From NCBI RefSeq assembly GCF_902859725.1, contig NZ_CADIJP010000008.1:1-64000 (forward strand): a DNA stretch of 64,000 nt. The letters are read 5' to 3'. The stretch comes from Achromobacter mucicolens (lineage in GTDB: Bacteria > Pseudomonadota > Gammaproteobacteria > Burkholderiales > Burkholderiaceae_B). Numbering within the stretch: position 1 is the stretch's first letter; each line of letters opens with the position of its first letter. Under the pieces are notes generated by a model that did not search any database, was not told where the DNA came from, and saw only the letters and a list, made by a program, of their open reading frames with translations. The translations under genes were made by a program, and so were the position numbers. Positions 23,668 to 36,032 of the stretch are shown in pieces.

Positions 23668-24852
23668 TCATGCCAGAGGCCGCAGCGCCCAGGTGACCGC
23701 CAGCCAGATCGCCGACAGCACCGCCGCGGCCACGAACACCGCGCTGGCGCCCGAATGCGCGGCCAGCCATCCGCCCAGGGCTCCGCCCGCAAACAGCCCC
23801 GCCGCCTGCGCCGTGTTGTAAAAGCCCAGCGCCAGCCCCTTGTAGGCCGCCGGCGCCACGCGCGACACAAGCGAGGGCTGCAACGCCTCCAGCACGTTGA
23901 AGGCGACGAAAAAGCCGGTCAGGGCGATGGCCAGCGTGTAGAAGCCGTGACTGGCGGCCGGCAGCAGCGCGCACACCAGCACCAGCCCAGCCACCGACGC
24001 CCGCAGCGCGCCGCGGTGCGCCCGCCGCTTTTCCGCCACGAACACCACCGGCACCATCAAAACGAAAGACACCAGAATGACCGGCAGGTAGACCTTCCAG
24101 AGGTCGCGCGCGTCCAGCCCGCCGACCTTGGCCAGCAGCGCCGGCACCACGACAAAGAGCGACACCTGGATCAGATGCAGCACGAACACGCCGAAATTCA
24201 GCCGGAGCAGGTCGCGATGGGTCAGGACCTCGCGCGGCTTGGCCGCCTGCATGGTGCGGGCCTGCGTACGAGGCACCACCGGCACCACCCAGCGCGCGAC
24301 GGCCAGGCAGACGACGCCCAGGCAGGCGATCGTCCAGAACAGTCCCGACAGCCCCCACCAGCCCACCAGCACGGGCGAGAGCACCAGCGATACGGCGAAC
24401 GACAGACCGATCGATCCGCCCACCATCGCCATGGCGCGCGTGCGCACCTCGTCGCGGGTGGCGTCAGCCAGCCAGGCGGTGACCGCCGCGGAAATGGCCC
24501 CCGCCCCCTGAATGGCGCGGCCGATCGTGATCCAGAACACATCGGTCGCCTGCGCACAGACGACGCTGCCGATGACGAACAGCAGCAGCCCGAAAAGCAC
24601 CACGGGACGACGCCCCCACCGGTCGGACGCGAGGCCAAAGGGAATCTGCATGAAAGCCTGGGTCAGCCCGTACATGCCTAGGGCGAGGCCGACGCGGGCG
24701 GGATCGTCGCCGCCCGGCATGCCGCTTGCGGCCACTGCAAAGACCGGCAGCAACAGGAACAGTCCCAGCATCCGCGCGGCAAACAGGCCGGCCAAGGCCA
24801 CGCTGGCGCGGCGCTCGAAAGGGGTCAATTTCAGTTTGGTGTCTGCCGGCAT
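23668..24852 (-). CDS. MFS transporter (YajR-like efflux type)
   Basis: 394-residue major facilitator with about twelve membrane segments. The MFS signature between segments 2 and 3 is present (FGLASDRWGRRPVVLFG, near 74-90), and DATRDEVRTRAMAMVGG near 130 lies after segment 4. The layout resembles drug/metabolite efflux pumps of the YajR type but without the extra cytoplasmic domain. The substrate is unknown. The gene lies between ssb and uvrA, divergent from uvrA; this order is common in related genomes as far as I recall. Confidence 0.85.
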   Translation of the reverse strand: MPADTKLKLTPFERRASVALAGLFAARMLGLFLLLPVFAVAASGMPGGDDPARVGLALGMYGLTQAFMQIPFGLASDRWGRRPVVLFGLLLFVIGSVVCAQATDVFWITIGRAIQGAGAISAAVTAWLADATRDEVRTRAMAMVGGSIGLSFAVSLVLSPVLVGWWGLSGLFWTIACLGVVCLAVARWVVPVVPRTQARTMQAAKPREVLTHRDLLRLNFGVFVLHLIQVSLFVVVPALLAKVGGLDARDLWKVYLPVILVSFVLMVPVVFVAEKRRAHRGALRASVAGLVLVCALLPAASHGFYTLAIALTGFFVAFNVLEALQPSLVSRVAPAAYKGLALGFYNTAQAAGLFAGGALGGWLAAHSGASAVFVAAAVLSAIWLAVTWALRPLA

Positions 24853-24966
24853 GCGGAAATTTCAACGATGACTAGGGCGGCGCGCATGCATCTGACGTCA
24901 TACGCTCACGGTCTGATTCTGGCGGTGCGGCGCCGGCCCCGGCTCCGTCCCACCAGATGGAGGACC

Positions 24967-24997
24967 TTGAACGCGAGGGGATTCGGCGCGCTATAGT
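24967..24997 (+). promoter_or_regulatory. Candidate uvrA promoter
   Basis: TTGAAC (24967-24972) and TATAGT (24992-24997) with a 19-bp spacer, about 90 bp upstream of the uvrA GTG. The spacing is longer than ideal. I saw no convincing LexA box nearby. Confidence 0.4.
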
Positions 24998-25089
24998 ACC
25001 AAGTTGGCCTTTGAAACCGCTTAAATGCGCCCAAAGGGTGCGCGGGATCAAAGGCGTCTTCGACGCAACTGGACGTTACCCATACAGAC

Positions 25090-27945
<2,856 letters not shown>

Positions 27946-27975
27946 ACCTTCCCTATCTGCATAGGAAACGCCAGC

Positions 27976-28638
27976 ATGTACACCCTCATCATCGGCAACA
28001 AGAACTACTCTTCCTGGTCCATGCGTCCGTGGATCGCCCTGCGCGCCGCCGGCATCGCATTCACGGAGCAGAAGGTCGGCCTGTTCACCGAGGCGTTTTC
28101 AGAGCGGGTGGCGCAGGTGTCGCCCGCGGGCCTCGTGCCTGTGCTGCTGGACGGCGACTTTGCCGTGTGGGATTCGCTGGCCATCTGCGAGTACGCCGCC
28201 GAGCGCCACCCCGAGGCCGCCTTGTGGCCCCATGACCCCAAGGCACGCGCGCGGGCGCGTTCGCTGGCCGCGCAGATGCACAGCGGTTTCAACGCGCTGC
28301 GCCAGGCCATGCCGATGAACGTCGAAGCCCACTTGCCGGGCATCGAATTTCCGGAAGCGGCGCGCGCGGACGTGGCGCGCGTGCAGGCCATCTGGCAGGA
28401 AACGCGTGCGCAGTTCGGCCAGGGCGGCCCCTTCCTGTTTGGCACGTTTTCGATTGCCGACGCGTTCTTCGCGCCGGTGGTCTCGCGCTTCACGACCTAC
28501 GGCATTGCGGCCACAGGCCCCGTGCGCGAGTACATGGATGCCGTGCTGGCGCTGCCCGCCATGCAGGAGTGGACGCGCGACGCGCTGGCCGAAGCCACCT
28601 TCGTCGAAGCGGACGAGCCCTACCGCAAGCACCGCTGA
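27976..28638 (+). CDS. Glutathione S-transferase family protein
   Basis: 220-residue GST. The thioredoxin-like N-terminal domain carries the likely catalytic serine region NKNYSSWSMRPW (9-20), the cis-proline at GLVPVL (52-57) and WDSLAICEY (65-73); residues 90-215 form the helical C-terminal domain with FGTFSIADAFFAPV. It would conjugate or reduce electrophiles with glutathione; the substrate is unknown. It starts 30 bp after uvrA and may be co-transcribed. Confidence 0.88.
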   Translation: MYTLIIGNKNYSSWSMRPWIALRAAGIAFTEQKVGLFTEAFSERVAQVSPAGLVPVLLDGDFAVWDSLAICEYAAERHPEAALWPHDPKARARARSLAAQMHSGFNALRQAMPMNVEAHLPGIEFPEAARADVARVQAIWQETRAQFGQGGPFLFGTFSIADAFFAPVVSRFTTYGIAATGPVREYMDAVLALPAMQEWTRDALAEATFVEADEPYRKHR

Positions 28639-28661
28639 AGACGGGCTTGCCCGCAGCGCGG

Positions 28662-29789
28662 CTACGCCATGTCGAACAGCCGCTTGTGTTCGCGGATGGC
28701 GTAGCGGTCGGTCATGCCGGCGATGTAGTCCGCGATGGCGCGGGCCTGTTCGTTGAACTGCTCGCGGCGGTAATCGGGCGGCAAGAGGCGCGGATCGTCC
28801 AGAAAGGCCGCAAACAGCTCGCGCACGATGCGGCGCGCCTTGCTCGTCATGCGCAGCACGCGGTAGTGCCGGTACAGGTTGTCGAACAGGAATTTCTTCA
28901 ACGTGTCGGCTTCGCGGCGGATCTCGTCGGAGAACCCCGCCAGCGGCGGAGAGCGCCGCACATCGTCCGCGCTGGCAGGCGCCGCGTCCCGGATGCGCGC
29001 CAGCGTCGTGCGGGTCAGATCGACGATCAGCGTGTTGATCATGCGGCGTATGGTTTCGGCCACCGCGCGCCGCGGCGCCAGGCCGGGATAGCGGTCCAGC
29101 ACATACGCATGGTGGCGCTCGAAAATCGACACGTCCTTCAACTGGTCCAGCGTGATCAACCCCGAGCGCAAACCGTCGTCGACGTCGTGGTTGTTGTACG
29201 CGATCTCGTCGGCCAGATTGGCAAGCTGAGCTTCCAGCGACGGCTGCGTGCGGTTCAGGAACCGCTCGCCGACCTCCCCCAGCATCCGTGCATGGGCGAC
29301 CGAGCAATGCTTGAGGATGCCCTCGCGCGTCTCGAAGCACAGGTTCAGGCCGTTGAAGTCGGCATAGCGTTCTTCAAGCTCGTCCACCACACGCAGGCTT
29401 TGCAGGTTGTGTTCGAAGCCGCCCGCCTGCGGCGCCAGTTCGCGCATGCAGGCGTTGAGCTCGTCCTGCCCGGCGTGGCCGAACGGCGTGTGGCCCAGGT
29501 CATGCGCCAGCGAGATGGCTTCGGTCAGGTCTTCGGACAGCCCCATGCTGCGCGCCAGCGTGCGCGCGATCTGGGCCACTTCCAGGCTGTGCGTCAGGCG
29601 CGTGCGAAAGAGGTCGCCTTCATGGTTGACGAAGACCTGCGTCTTGTATTCCAGCCGCCGGAAGGCGCTGGAATGCACGATGCGATCGCGGTCGCGCTGG
29701 AACTCCGTGCGGTTTTCCGGCGGCGGCTCGGTGTGGGTCCGGCCGCGCGATCGGGACGGGTGAGAAGCATAGGAAGCCAGTTCATTCAT
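28662..29789 (-). CDS. dgt: dGTP triphosphohydrolase-like protein
   Basis: 375-residue HD-domain phosphohydrolase that cleaves deoxynucleoside triphosphates, mainly dGTP, to nucleoside and triphosphate. Metal-binding residues are in [15 protein letters not shown] (near 67) and [19 protein letters not shown] (near 97-115), with a distal [17 protein letters not shown] (near 196). The N-terminal [25 protein letters not shown] is typical. I choose ATG at 29789 rather than a TTG three codons earlier. It is the last gene of the aroK-aroB-dgt operon, 24 bp after aroB. Confidence 0.9.
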   Translation of the reverse strand: MNELASYASHPSRSRGRTHTEPPPENRTEFQRDRDRIVHSSAFRRLEYKTQVFVNHEGDLFRTRLTHSLEVAQIARTLARSMGLSEDLTEAISLAHDLGHTPFGHAGQDELNACMRELAPQAGGFEHNLQSLRVVDELEERYADFNGLNLCFETREGILKHCSVAHARMLGEVGERFLNRTQPSLEAQLANLADEIAYNNHDVDDGLRSGLITLDQLKDVSIFERHHAYVLDRYPGLAPRRAVAETIRRMINTLIVDLTRTTLARIRDAAPASADDVRRSPPLAGFSDEIRREADTLKKFLFDNLYRHYRVLRMTSKARRIVRELFAAFLDDPRLLPPDYRREQFNEQARAIADYIAGMTDRYAIREHKRLFDMA

Positions 29790-29813
29790 CTGCAACACCG
29801 TCCATCACTGCGT

Positions 29814-30890
29814 TTACTGGGTGGTCCGGGCCAGCACGGCGCGCACCGCATCGTCTGGCGCCGGCCGCATCACGGCCTCGCCGATGCGCGGCATGAGCAC
29901 GTAGCGGATCGAGCCCCCTTCCGTTTTCTTGTCCACCTGCATCAGGTCCAGCCAGCGGTCCGCACCCAGGTCGGGCGCGACGACCGGGCACCCGATAGCC
30001 TGCACCAGCGCACGCACACGCGCCACGTCGGCGCGATCGAAGCCCGCCACATCGGCCGACAGCTCGGCTGCCTGCACCATGCCGCAACCCACTGCCTCGC
30101 CGTGCAGCCAGGCGCCGTAGCCCAGACCCGACTCGATGGCGTGGCCAAATGTGTGGCCCAGGTTCAGGATCGCGCGCAACCCGGATTCGCGCTCGTCCTT
30201 GCCCACCACCTGCGCCTTCAGTTCGCACGAGCGGCGGATCGCGTAGGCAACGGCGTCGCCGTCCAGGGCGCGTAGCTTCTGCGCGTTGTCCTCGCACCAG
30301 TTCCAGAACGCCGGATCCAGAATGAGGCCGTACTTGATGACTTCGGCCAGGCCGGCCGAGACCTCGCGCGCGGGCAAGGTGTTCAGCACATCGGTGTCGA
30401 TTTCCACCGCGATAGGCTGATAGAACGCGCCGATCATGTTCTTGCCCAGCGGGTGATTCACGGCGGTCTTGCCGCCCACCGACGAGTCCACCTGCGCCAG
30501 CAGCGTCGTGGGCACCTGCAGGAAACGCACGCCGCGCATGTACACGGCCGCGGCAAAGCCGGTCATGTCGCCGATGACGCCGCCGCCCAGCGCAACCAGC
30601 ACGCACCGGCGGTCCAGGCGGTTGCCGAGCAGCGCGTCGAAGATCAGGTTAAGAGACTGCCAGTCCTTGTAGGCTTCGCCGTCAGGCAGTTCGATGCGCA
30701 GCACGCGCTTGCCCGTGCGCGCCAGCGCCGCTTCAGCGCGCTCGCCGTACAGGGCCGCCACCGTGGGGTTGGTGACCACGGCAATCGCGGTCGCGTCCGC
30801 GGGAATGCATTGATCCAGGGAATCCAGGCGGCCAGGTCCGATGTGGATCGGATAGCTTCCACCCGGGGTGTCGACGTCAACAACGTTCAT
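29814..30890 (-). CDS. aroB: 3-dehydroquinate synthase
   Basis: 358-residue NAD- and zinc-dependent cyclase converting DAHP to 3-dehydroquinate in the shikimate pathway. The NAD-binding and active-site region [19 protein letters not shown] (about 101-119), [19 protein letters not shown] (about 125-143) and the zinc ligands in the [13 protein letters not shown] stretch (near 247) are present. Its start overlaps the end of aroK by four bases (30887-30890), so translation is coupled. Confidence 0.97.
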   Translation of the reverse strand: MNVVDVDTPGGSYPIHIGPGRLDSLDQCIPADATAIAVVTNPTVAALYGERAEAALARTGKRVLRIELPDGEAYKDWQSLNLIFDALLGNRLDRRCVLVALGGGVIGDMTGFAAAVYMRGVRFLQVPTTLLAQVDSSVGGKTAVNHPLGKNMIGAFYQPIAVEIDTDVLNTLPAREVSAGLAEVIKYGLILDPAFWNWCEDNAQKLRALDGDAVAYAIRRSCELKAQVVGKDERESGLRAILNLGHTFGHAIESGLGYGAWLHGEAVGCGMVQAAELSADVAGFDRADVARVRALVQAIGCPVVAPDLGADRWLDLMQVDKKTEGGSIRYVLMPRIGEAVMRPAPDDAVRAVLARTTQ

Positions 30891-31528
30891 ATGCGCTTCT
30901 CGAAAGCTTGTAATTGCGGCAGCAGCGCCTTGACCAGGGTGTGGATGGGCATGGACCCCGTTTCCACCACCAGGTCGGCCACTTCCTTGTATAGCGGCTC
31001 GCGCCGGGTCATCAGGTCGCGCAGCGTGCCGCGCGGATCGGCGGTGGCCAACAGGGGCCGGTTGCGGTCGCGGCAGGTCCGGCGGAACAATTCATCCACG
31101 CTGGCCCTCAGATAGACGACAATCCCGCGCTGACGCAAGAGCTGCCGGTTTTCCGGGGCCAGAATGGCGCCGCCGCCGGTGGCAAGAATTATGTTGCGCC
31201 GTTGGGTACACTCTTCCAAGGCGGCGGACTCTCGGCGACGAAAACCGGCTTCGCCCTCGATTTCGAAGATTACCGGCACCCGTACGCCGCAACGCGCCTC
31301 GAGCTCATGATCCAGATCCATAAAGTCGCGCCCCAGCGCACGCGCCAGGCTACGGCCTATGGTTGTCTTGCCCGCGCCCATCATTCCGACCAAGAATACC
31401 GGCAGGTCGTGCGGCAACGACACGGTCTTGCCCGTGCACTCGACGGCGCAGGGCTGGCTTTCAGGCGCTGCGTCGGCGCGCGCCGGGTCCGGGGCAGCCT
31501 CCGGACATGAGTTAGCGGCAAAGTTCAT
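30887..31528 (-). CDS. aroK: Shikimate kinase
   Basis: 213-residue kinase that phosphorylates shikimate at the 3-hydroxyl. The P-loop GMMGAGKTT (about 49-57), the shikimate-binding region [11 protein letters not shown], and TGGGAI (near 118) are intact. About 40 N-terminal residues before the kinase core are unlike the compact family members. I take ATG at 31528 (MNFAANS); a further in-frame ATG at 31570 would lengthen the tail. First gene of the aroKB-dgt operon, divergent from ponA across about 113 bp. Confidence 0.94.
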   Translation of the reverse strand: MNFAANSCPEAAPDPARADAAPESQPCAVECTGKTVSLPHDLPVFLVGMMGAGKTTIGRSLARALGRDFMDLDHELEARCGVRVPVIFEIEGEAGFRRRESAALEECTQRRNIILATGGGAILAPENRQLLRQRGIVVYLRASVDELFRRTCRDRNRPLLATADPRGTLRDLMTRREPLYKEVADLVVETGSMPIHTLVKALLPQLQAFEKRI

Positions 31529-31641
31529 GCCGGCATTATCACATTTGCCGCAGTTGCCCGCGCACCACACTGACCTATTTTGTTACAGAAACCGATCCCC
31601 CGCGATAAGGCGGGACCGGAGATACCCGTAAAATCGCCGCG

Positions 31642-34089
31642 ATGAGCAAGCCCCAGAATTCCTCCAAGAAAGACAAGCCCGCCAGCAGCGGCTCCCCGAT
31701 ACTGCGGTTCTTCGTAAAAACCGGCATTCTTTTCGCCGGCCTGTTCCTGTGCGGTGTGTTGCTCGCGGGAATGGCGCTGGCGCTCGCGTGGCCCAACCTG
31801 CCCGACCTGAACGCCATGACGGACTACCGGCCGCGGGTGCCGCTGCGCGTGTACACCGCAGACCGCGTCCTGATCGGCGAGTTCGGCGAAGAACGCCGCA
31901 ACGTGCTGCGCTTTAACGAAATCCCGGACGTCATGAAGTCCGCGGTGCTGGCGGCCGAGGACGACCGCTTCTACCAGCACGGCGGCATCGACTGGATGGG
32001 GGTGGTGCGCGCCGGCCTGACCAACCTGATCAGCATGTCCAAGACGCAGGGGGCCAGCACGATCACGATGCAGGTCGCGCGTAACTTCTACCTGTCGTCC
32101 GAAAAGACCTATTCGCGCAAGTTCTACGAACTGCTGCTGACATTCAAGATTGAATCCGAGCTCACCAAGGACCAGATCCTCGAGCTCTACATGAACCAGA
32201 TCTACCTGGGCCACCGGGCCTATGGCTTTGCGGCCGCATCGCGCACGTACTTCGGCAAGCCGCTGTCGGAAGTCACGCCGGCCGAAGCCGCCATGCTGGC
32301 CGGCATTCCGAAGGCGCCCTCGCGCTTCAACCCCATCGCCAACCGCCCCCGCGCCGAACTGCGCCAGCGTTACGTGCTGGGCCGCATGCATTCGCTGGGC
32401 TACCTGACCGAACCGGAATACAAGCAGGCGATGGCGCAGCCGATCGTCATGAAGTCCGCGGAAGGCACGCCGGCCGGCGGCTATTCCATCCATGGCGAGT
32501 ACGTGGCCGAGCTGGCGCGCCAGCTGCTCTACAACGTGTACCAGGACAACGTCTATTCGCGCGGCATCAACATCTACACGACCGTGCAGTCCAAGGACCA
32601 GGAAGCCGCCTACCGCGCCGTGCGCGAAGGCGTGCTGGAATACACGCGCCGCGCGCCCTATCCCGGTCCGGAAGAGCAGCTCGACCTGCCCCCGGGCACC
32701 GAGAACAACCCCGCCGCGCTGGACGAATTCCTGGATGGTGTGTTCGACAAGTTCTCCGACAGCGGCGACCTGCTGACCGCGGTGGTGTTGTCGGCCAGCC
32801 CCACCGAAGTGAAGCTGGCGCGCAGCTCGCGTGAAATCATCACCGTCACGGACAAGAAGGTGCTGGGCGTGGTGGCCCGCGCGCTGAACGACAAGGCCAA
32901 GCCGGAACAGCGCATCAAGCGCGGTTCCGTGGTCTACATCCGCAAGTTCGGCGACAACTGGGAAATCATCAACATGCCTTCGGTGCAGGCGGCCTTCGTG
33001 GCGTTGTCGCCGCAGGACGGCGCCATCCGCGCCATGGTCGGCGGCTTTGATTTCTACCGCGGCAACTTCAACCGTGTGACGCAGGCATGGCGCCAGCCGG
33101 GCTCGAACATCAAGCCCTTCATCTACGCCGCCTCGCTGGAACGCGGCTTGACGCCGGGCACGCAGATCTCGGACCAGCCGTTCGAGCTGACCGCCGCGCA
33201 AACCGGCTCCAAGGCCTGGAATCCCAAGAACTACGGCAACCAGTACGAACCCATGCTGACGCTGCGTCAGGGCCTGTACAAGTCCAAGAACATGGTGTCG
33301 ATCCGCATCCTGCAGGCCATCGGTCCGCAGTACGCGCAGGACTATCTCACGCGCTTCGGCTTTGACAAGGCGCGCCAGCCGGCCGTGCTGCCGCTGGCGC
33401 TGGGCGCCGGCTCGGTCACGCCGCTGCAGCTGGCAGGCGCCTTCTCGGTGTTCGCCAATGGCGGCTACCGCGTCACGCCCTACCTGATCGACCGCGTCAC
33501 CGACAGCAGCGGCAAGGTCATCATGCAGTCCAAGCCGGTTGTCGCTGGCGACGCCGCAGCCCGCGCCATCGACCCGCGCACTGCCTGGGTCATGGACGAC
33601 ATCCTGCGCGGGGTCACCACGTACGGCACCGCGGCGCGTGCGCGTGCATTGCTCAAGCGCGGCGACATCGCCGGCAAGACGGGCACGACCAACGAATCCG
33701 TGGACGCCTGGTTCTCGGGCTATACGCCCACGCTGGCCGCGACCGCCTGGCTGGGCTTTGACCAGCCCAAGTCGCTGGGTTCGCGCGAAACCGGCGGCGG
33801 CGTGGCCATGCCGATCTGGGTGGATTACATGCAGACCGTGCTCAAGGGCGTGCCCGAAGAAAAGCAGCGCCCGCGTCCGGATGGCCTGCTCGTGGAAAAC
33901 GGCGAGTTCTACTTCTCCGAGTTCCCGCCCGGACAGGCAGTGGCCCGTCTGGGACTGCCGGAAGCCGACACGCTGGGTGAATTCCTGAACGGCCTCACCA
34001 GCGGCTCTGGCGAAGACACCCGGATCAAGGTCGCGCCGGGCGTGGGCACGCAGACCGCCACGCCCTGGTCGCAGAAGATTCCCTTCTGA
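31642..34089 (+). CDS. mrcA: Penicillin-binding protein 1A (class A)
   Basis: 815-residue bifunctional peptidoglycan synthase anchored by one N-terminal membrane segment (about 22-50). The glycosyltransferase domain has AAEDDRFYQHGGID (about 109-122) and GASTITMQVARNFYL (about 137-151). An OB-like insert follows. The transpeptidase domain has the SxxK serine in QPGSNIKPF (about 490), the SxN motif in KSKNMVSI and the KTG motif in GKTGTTNESVD (about 677). It acts in the periplasm during cell elongation. A strong bidirectional terminator follows. Confidence 0.95.
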   Translation: MSKPQNSSKKDKPASSGSPILRFFVKTGILFAGLFLCGVLLAGMALALAWPNLPDLNAMTDYRPRVPLRVYTADRVLIGEFGEERRNVLRFNEIPDVMKSAVLAAEDDRFYQHGGIDWMGVVRAGLTNLISMSKTQGASTITMQVARNFYLSSEKTYSRKFYELLLTFKIESELTKDQILELYMNQIYLGHRAYGFAAASRTYFGKPLSEVTPAEAAMLAGIPKAPSRFNPIANRPRAELRQRYVLGRMHSLGYLTEPEYKQAMAQPIVMKSAEGTPAGGYSIHGEYVAELARQLLYNVYQDNVYSRGINIYTTVQSKDQEAAYRAVREGVLEYTRRAPYPGPEEQLDLPPGTENNPAALDEFLDGVFDKFSDSGDLLTAVVLSASPTEVKLARSSREIITVTDKKVLGVVARALNDKAKPEQRIKRGSVVYIRKFGDNWEIINMPSVQAAFVALSPQDGAIRAMVGGFDFYRGNFNRVTQAWRQPGSNIKPFIYAASLERGLTPGTQISDQPFELTAAQTGSKAWNPKNYGNQYEPMLTLRQGLYKSKNMVSIRILQAIGPQYAQDYLTRFGFDKARQPAVLPLALGAGSVTPLQLAGAFSVFANGGYRVTPYLIDRVTDSSGKVIMQSKPVVAGDAAARAIDPRTAWVMDDILRGVTTYGTAARARALLKRGDIAGKTGTTNESVDAWFSGYTPTLAATAWLGFDQPKSLGSRETGGGVAMPIWVDYMQTVLKGVPEEKQRPRPDGLLVENGEFYFSEFPPGQAVARLGLPEADTLGEFLNGLTSGSGEDTRIKVAPGVGTQTATPWSQKIPF

Positions 34090-34095
34090 TGCAGA

Positions 34096-34124
34096 AAGGC
34101 CGGCCCATCGGGCCGGCCTTTTTT
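34096..34124. terminator. Bidirectional terminator between ponA and cyaY
   Basis: Perfect 11-bp stem AAGGCCGGCCC/GGGCCGGCCTT (34096-34106, 34110-34120), loop ATC, with T tract on the + strand and A-rich flank that gives a short T tract on the minus strand. It serves both convergent genes. Confidence 0.9.
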
Positions 34125-34452
34125 ACAGCCGGATCGTCACGGGGACGCCGGCGGCAGCCGAGCAGATCTGGGACAGGGCGTCCGGCAACTGCGGTCCGCC
34201 TCGGGTATCGTTCCAGTGCTGGCCATCGTAGCGGTAGTGAAAGCCGCCGCTGCGCGCGGCGACCCACAGCTCCTGCATGGCAGCCTGGCTGTTCACCACG
34301 ACGTGGGTGTTGTCCTCGAAAACCATCGTCAGCACATTGCCGCTGCGGCTGGTTTCCACATCGACGTCGAGCGAAGCCGCCCAGTCATCGGCCTGGCTTT
34401 CGATGCTGTCCAGCACCTGGTCGATCAACGCAAGAAATTCGGTTTCGGTCAT
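34123..34452 (-). CDS. cyaY: Iron donor protein CyaY (frataxin)
   Basis: 109-residue frataxin homologue that binds iron and regulates iron-sulfur cluster assembly at IscS. It shows the acidic first helix (MTETEFLALIDQVLDSIESQADDW), the central beta strands with VLTMVFEDNTHVVVN and WVAARSGGFHYRY, and the C-terminal helix LPDALSQICSAAAG. The length is standard. A long frame to 35184 in the same frame is an artefact; ATG at 34452 is the start. Divergent from lptM. Confidence 0.94.
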   Translation of the reverse strand: MTETEFLALIDQVLDSIESQADDWAASLDVDVETSRSGNVLTMVFEDNTHVVVNSQAAMQELWVAARSGGFHYRYDGQHWNDTRGGPQLPDALSQICSAAAGVPVTIRL

Positions 34453-34507
34453 AATCGAGCCTGCAAGAATTACGGAGTTCCCAGTGTTCCAATTGGCATA
34501 CAGCCGC

Positions 34508-34672
34508 ATGGCTCTTCGCATTGTAGCCACGCTCCTGGCGACCGGCATGGTGGCGGCCTGCGGGTACAAGGGGCCGCTCTTCATGCCGCCGCCCCCTGAC
34601 GGCAAGGCGCCGGCCCGCACGCAACAAACGCCGCCGCCTGCGCAGATCCCTCCGGCCCCGTCCCTCCCATGA
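34508..34672 (+). CDS. lptM: LPS translocon maturation chaperone LptM-type lipoprotein
   Basis: 54-residue lipoprotein with a lipobox at VAAC (cysteine about residue 18), followed by GYKGPLFMPPPP and a Pro-rich tail, the pattern of the YifL/LptM family that assists LptD-LptE maturation in the outer membrane. Its TGA overlaps the lysA ATG by ATGA (34669-34672), giving translational coupling. The cyaY-lptM-lysA neighbourhood is typical for gammaproteobacteria and many betaproteobacteria. Confidence 0.88.
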   Translation: MALRIVATLLATGMVAACGYKGPLFMPPPPDGKAPARTQQTPPPAQIPPAPSLP

Positions 34673-35961
34673 CGCCCCCGTTCCCCACCCCGCCAGAATT
34701 GGCCGGCCATCCTTACTTCCAGTACCGCAATAATGTGTTGTACGCCGAGGATGTGCCGCTTGACCATCTGGCCGAACGGTTGGGAACGCCCCTTTACGTC
34801 TACTCCCGCGCGGCGCTGAAAGCCGCGTGGCAATCCTATTGCAGCGCCATCGGCCAACGTCCGGTACTTGTCTGCTATGGCATGAAGGCCAATTCCAACC
34901 TGGCGGTGCTGGGCGAATTCGCCCGGTTGGGCGCCGGCTTTGACATCGTGTCGGGCGGCGAACTGCATCGCGCGCTCGCCGCGGGCGCGGACGCGTCGCG
35001 TATCGTGTTCTCGGGCGTGGGCAAGCAGGCCTGGGAAATGCGCGACGCCCTCCTCGCCGGCGTGAAGTGCTTCAACGTCGAATCGGTGGACGAACTGCAT
35101 CGCCTGTCGGACGTCGCGGCAAACATGGGCTTGCGCGCCCCGGTGTCGCTGCGCGTGAATCCGGACGTGGACGCCCGCACACACCCTTATATCTCGACCG
35201 GCCTGAAAGAAAACAAATTCGGCATCGCCATCGGGCAGGCACTGGCTGCCTACCGCACCGCGCAGTCGCTGCCCGGCCTACGTATCGTCGGCGTCGACTG
35301 CCATATCGGCTCGCAGCTGACAGATATCAGTCCCTACTTCGATGCGCTGGAAAAGCTGCTGGACCTGATCGAAAGCCTGGAACAGGCGGGCATCCGCATC
35401 GAACACCTGGACTTGGGCGGCGGACTGGGCATCCGCTACCAGGACGAAACGCCCCCATCGCCGCGCGCCCTGCTGGACCGCGTCTTCGAGCGGCTGAACG
35501 CGCGCGGCCAGGGACATCTGCATCTGGTCCTGGAACCGGGACGCTCGCTCGTCGGCAATGCCGGCATGCTGCTCACCACCGTCCAATACATCAAGCACGC
35601 CGAAGCCCGCAATTTCGCCATCGTCGACGCGGCCATGAACGACTTGCTGCGCCCCGCGCTCTACGAGGCCTTTCACGGCGTGCAGCCGCTGCACCCGCGT
35701 GCCGGCGACACCGCCGAATACGACATCGTCGGCCCCGTCTGCGAAAGCGCCGACTGGCTGGCAAAGCAGCGCCTGCTGGCCATCCGCCAAGGCGACGTGC
35801 TTGCGGTGGAATCGGCCGGCGCCTACGGCATGACCATGGCCAGCAACTACAACTCGCGCGGCCGCCCGGCCGAGGTCATGGTCGACGGCGACAAATACTA
35901 TGTCGTGCGCCAGCGCGAAACGCTGGCCGATCAGCTTCGCGGCGAATCGCTGCTTCCCTGA
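34669..35961 (+). CDS. lysA: Diaminopimelate decarboxylase
   Basis: 430-residue PLP enzyme making L-lysine from meso-diaminopimelate. PLP lysine K73 in CYGMKANSN, HIGSQL near 211, GGGLGIRY near 251, EPGRSLVGNAG near 288, C357 region VGPVCESADWL and the tyrosine in AGAYGMTMASNYNSR near 391 are all present. It overlaps the lptM stop by 4 bp. A palindromic terminator follows 20 bp after the stop. Confidence 0.96.
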   Translation: MTPPFPTPPELAGHPYFQYRNNVLYAEDVPLDHLAERLGTPLYVYSRAALKAAWQSYCSAIGQRPVLVCYGMKANSNLAVLGEFARLGAGFDIVSGGELHRALAAGADASRIVFSGVGKQAWEMRDALLAGVKCFNVESVDELHRLSDVAANMGLRAPVSLRVNPDVDARTHPYISTGLKENKFGIAIGQALAAYRTAQSLPGLRIVGVDCHIGSQLTDISPYFDALEKLLDLIESLEQAGIRIEHLDLGGGLGIRYQDETPPSPRALLDRVFERLNARGQGHLHLVLEPGRSLVGNAGMLLTTVQYIKHAEARNFAIVDAAMNDLLRPALYEAFHGVQPLHPRAGDTAEYDIVGPVCESADWLAKQRLLAIRQGDVLAVESAGAYGMTMASNYNSRGRPAEVMVDGDKYYVVRQRETLADQLRGESLLP

Positions 35962-35982
35962 ATCGCCCGCGCCGCAAAACAC

Positions 35983-36008
35983 AAAGGCCCCTGCATGCAG
36001 GGGCCTTT
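35983..36008. terminator. Terminator between lysA and ccsB
   Basis: Perfect palindrome of 13-bp arms (35983-35995 and 35996-36008, AAAGGCCCCTGCA and its complement) with flanking A and T runs. It suits both convergent genes. Confidence 0.85.
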
Positions 36009-36032
36009 TCTGTACACCGCGCTGGCGCGGGC

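Noticed and set aside
34123-35184. 353-codon frame joining cyaY to sequence antisense to lysA
   Set aside because: Only the last 109 codons are frataxin. The rest is the complement of lysA and lptM, and the ATG at 34452 gives a standard CyaY.
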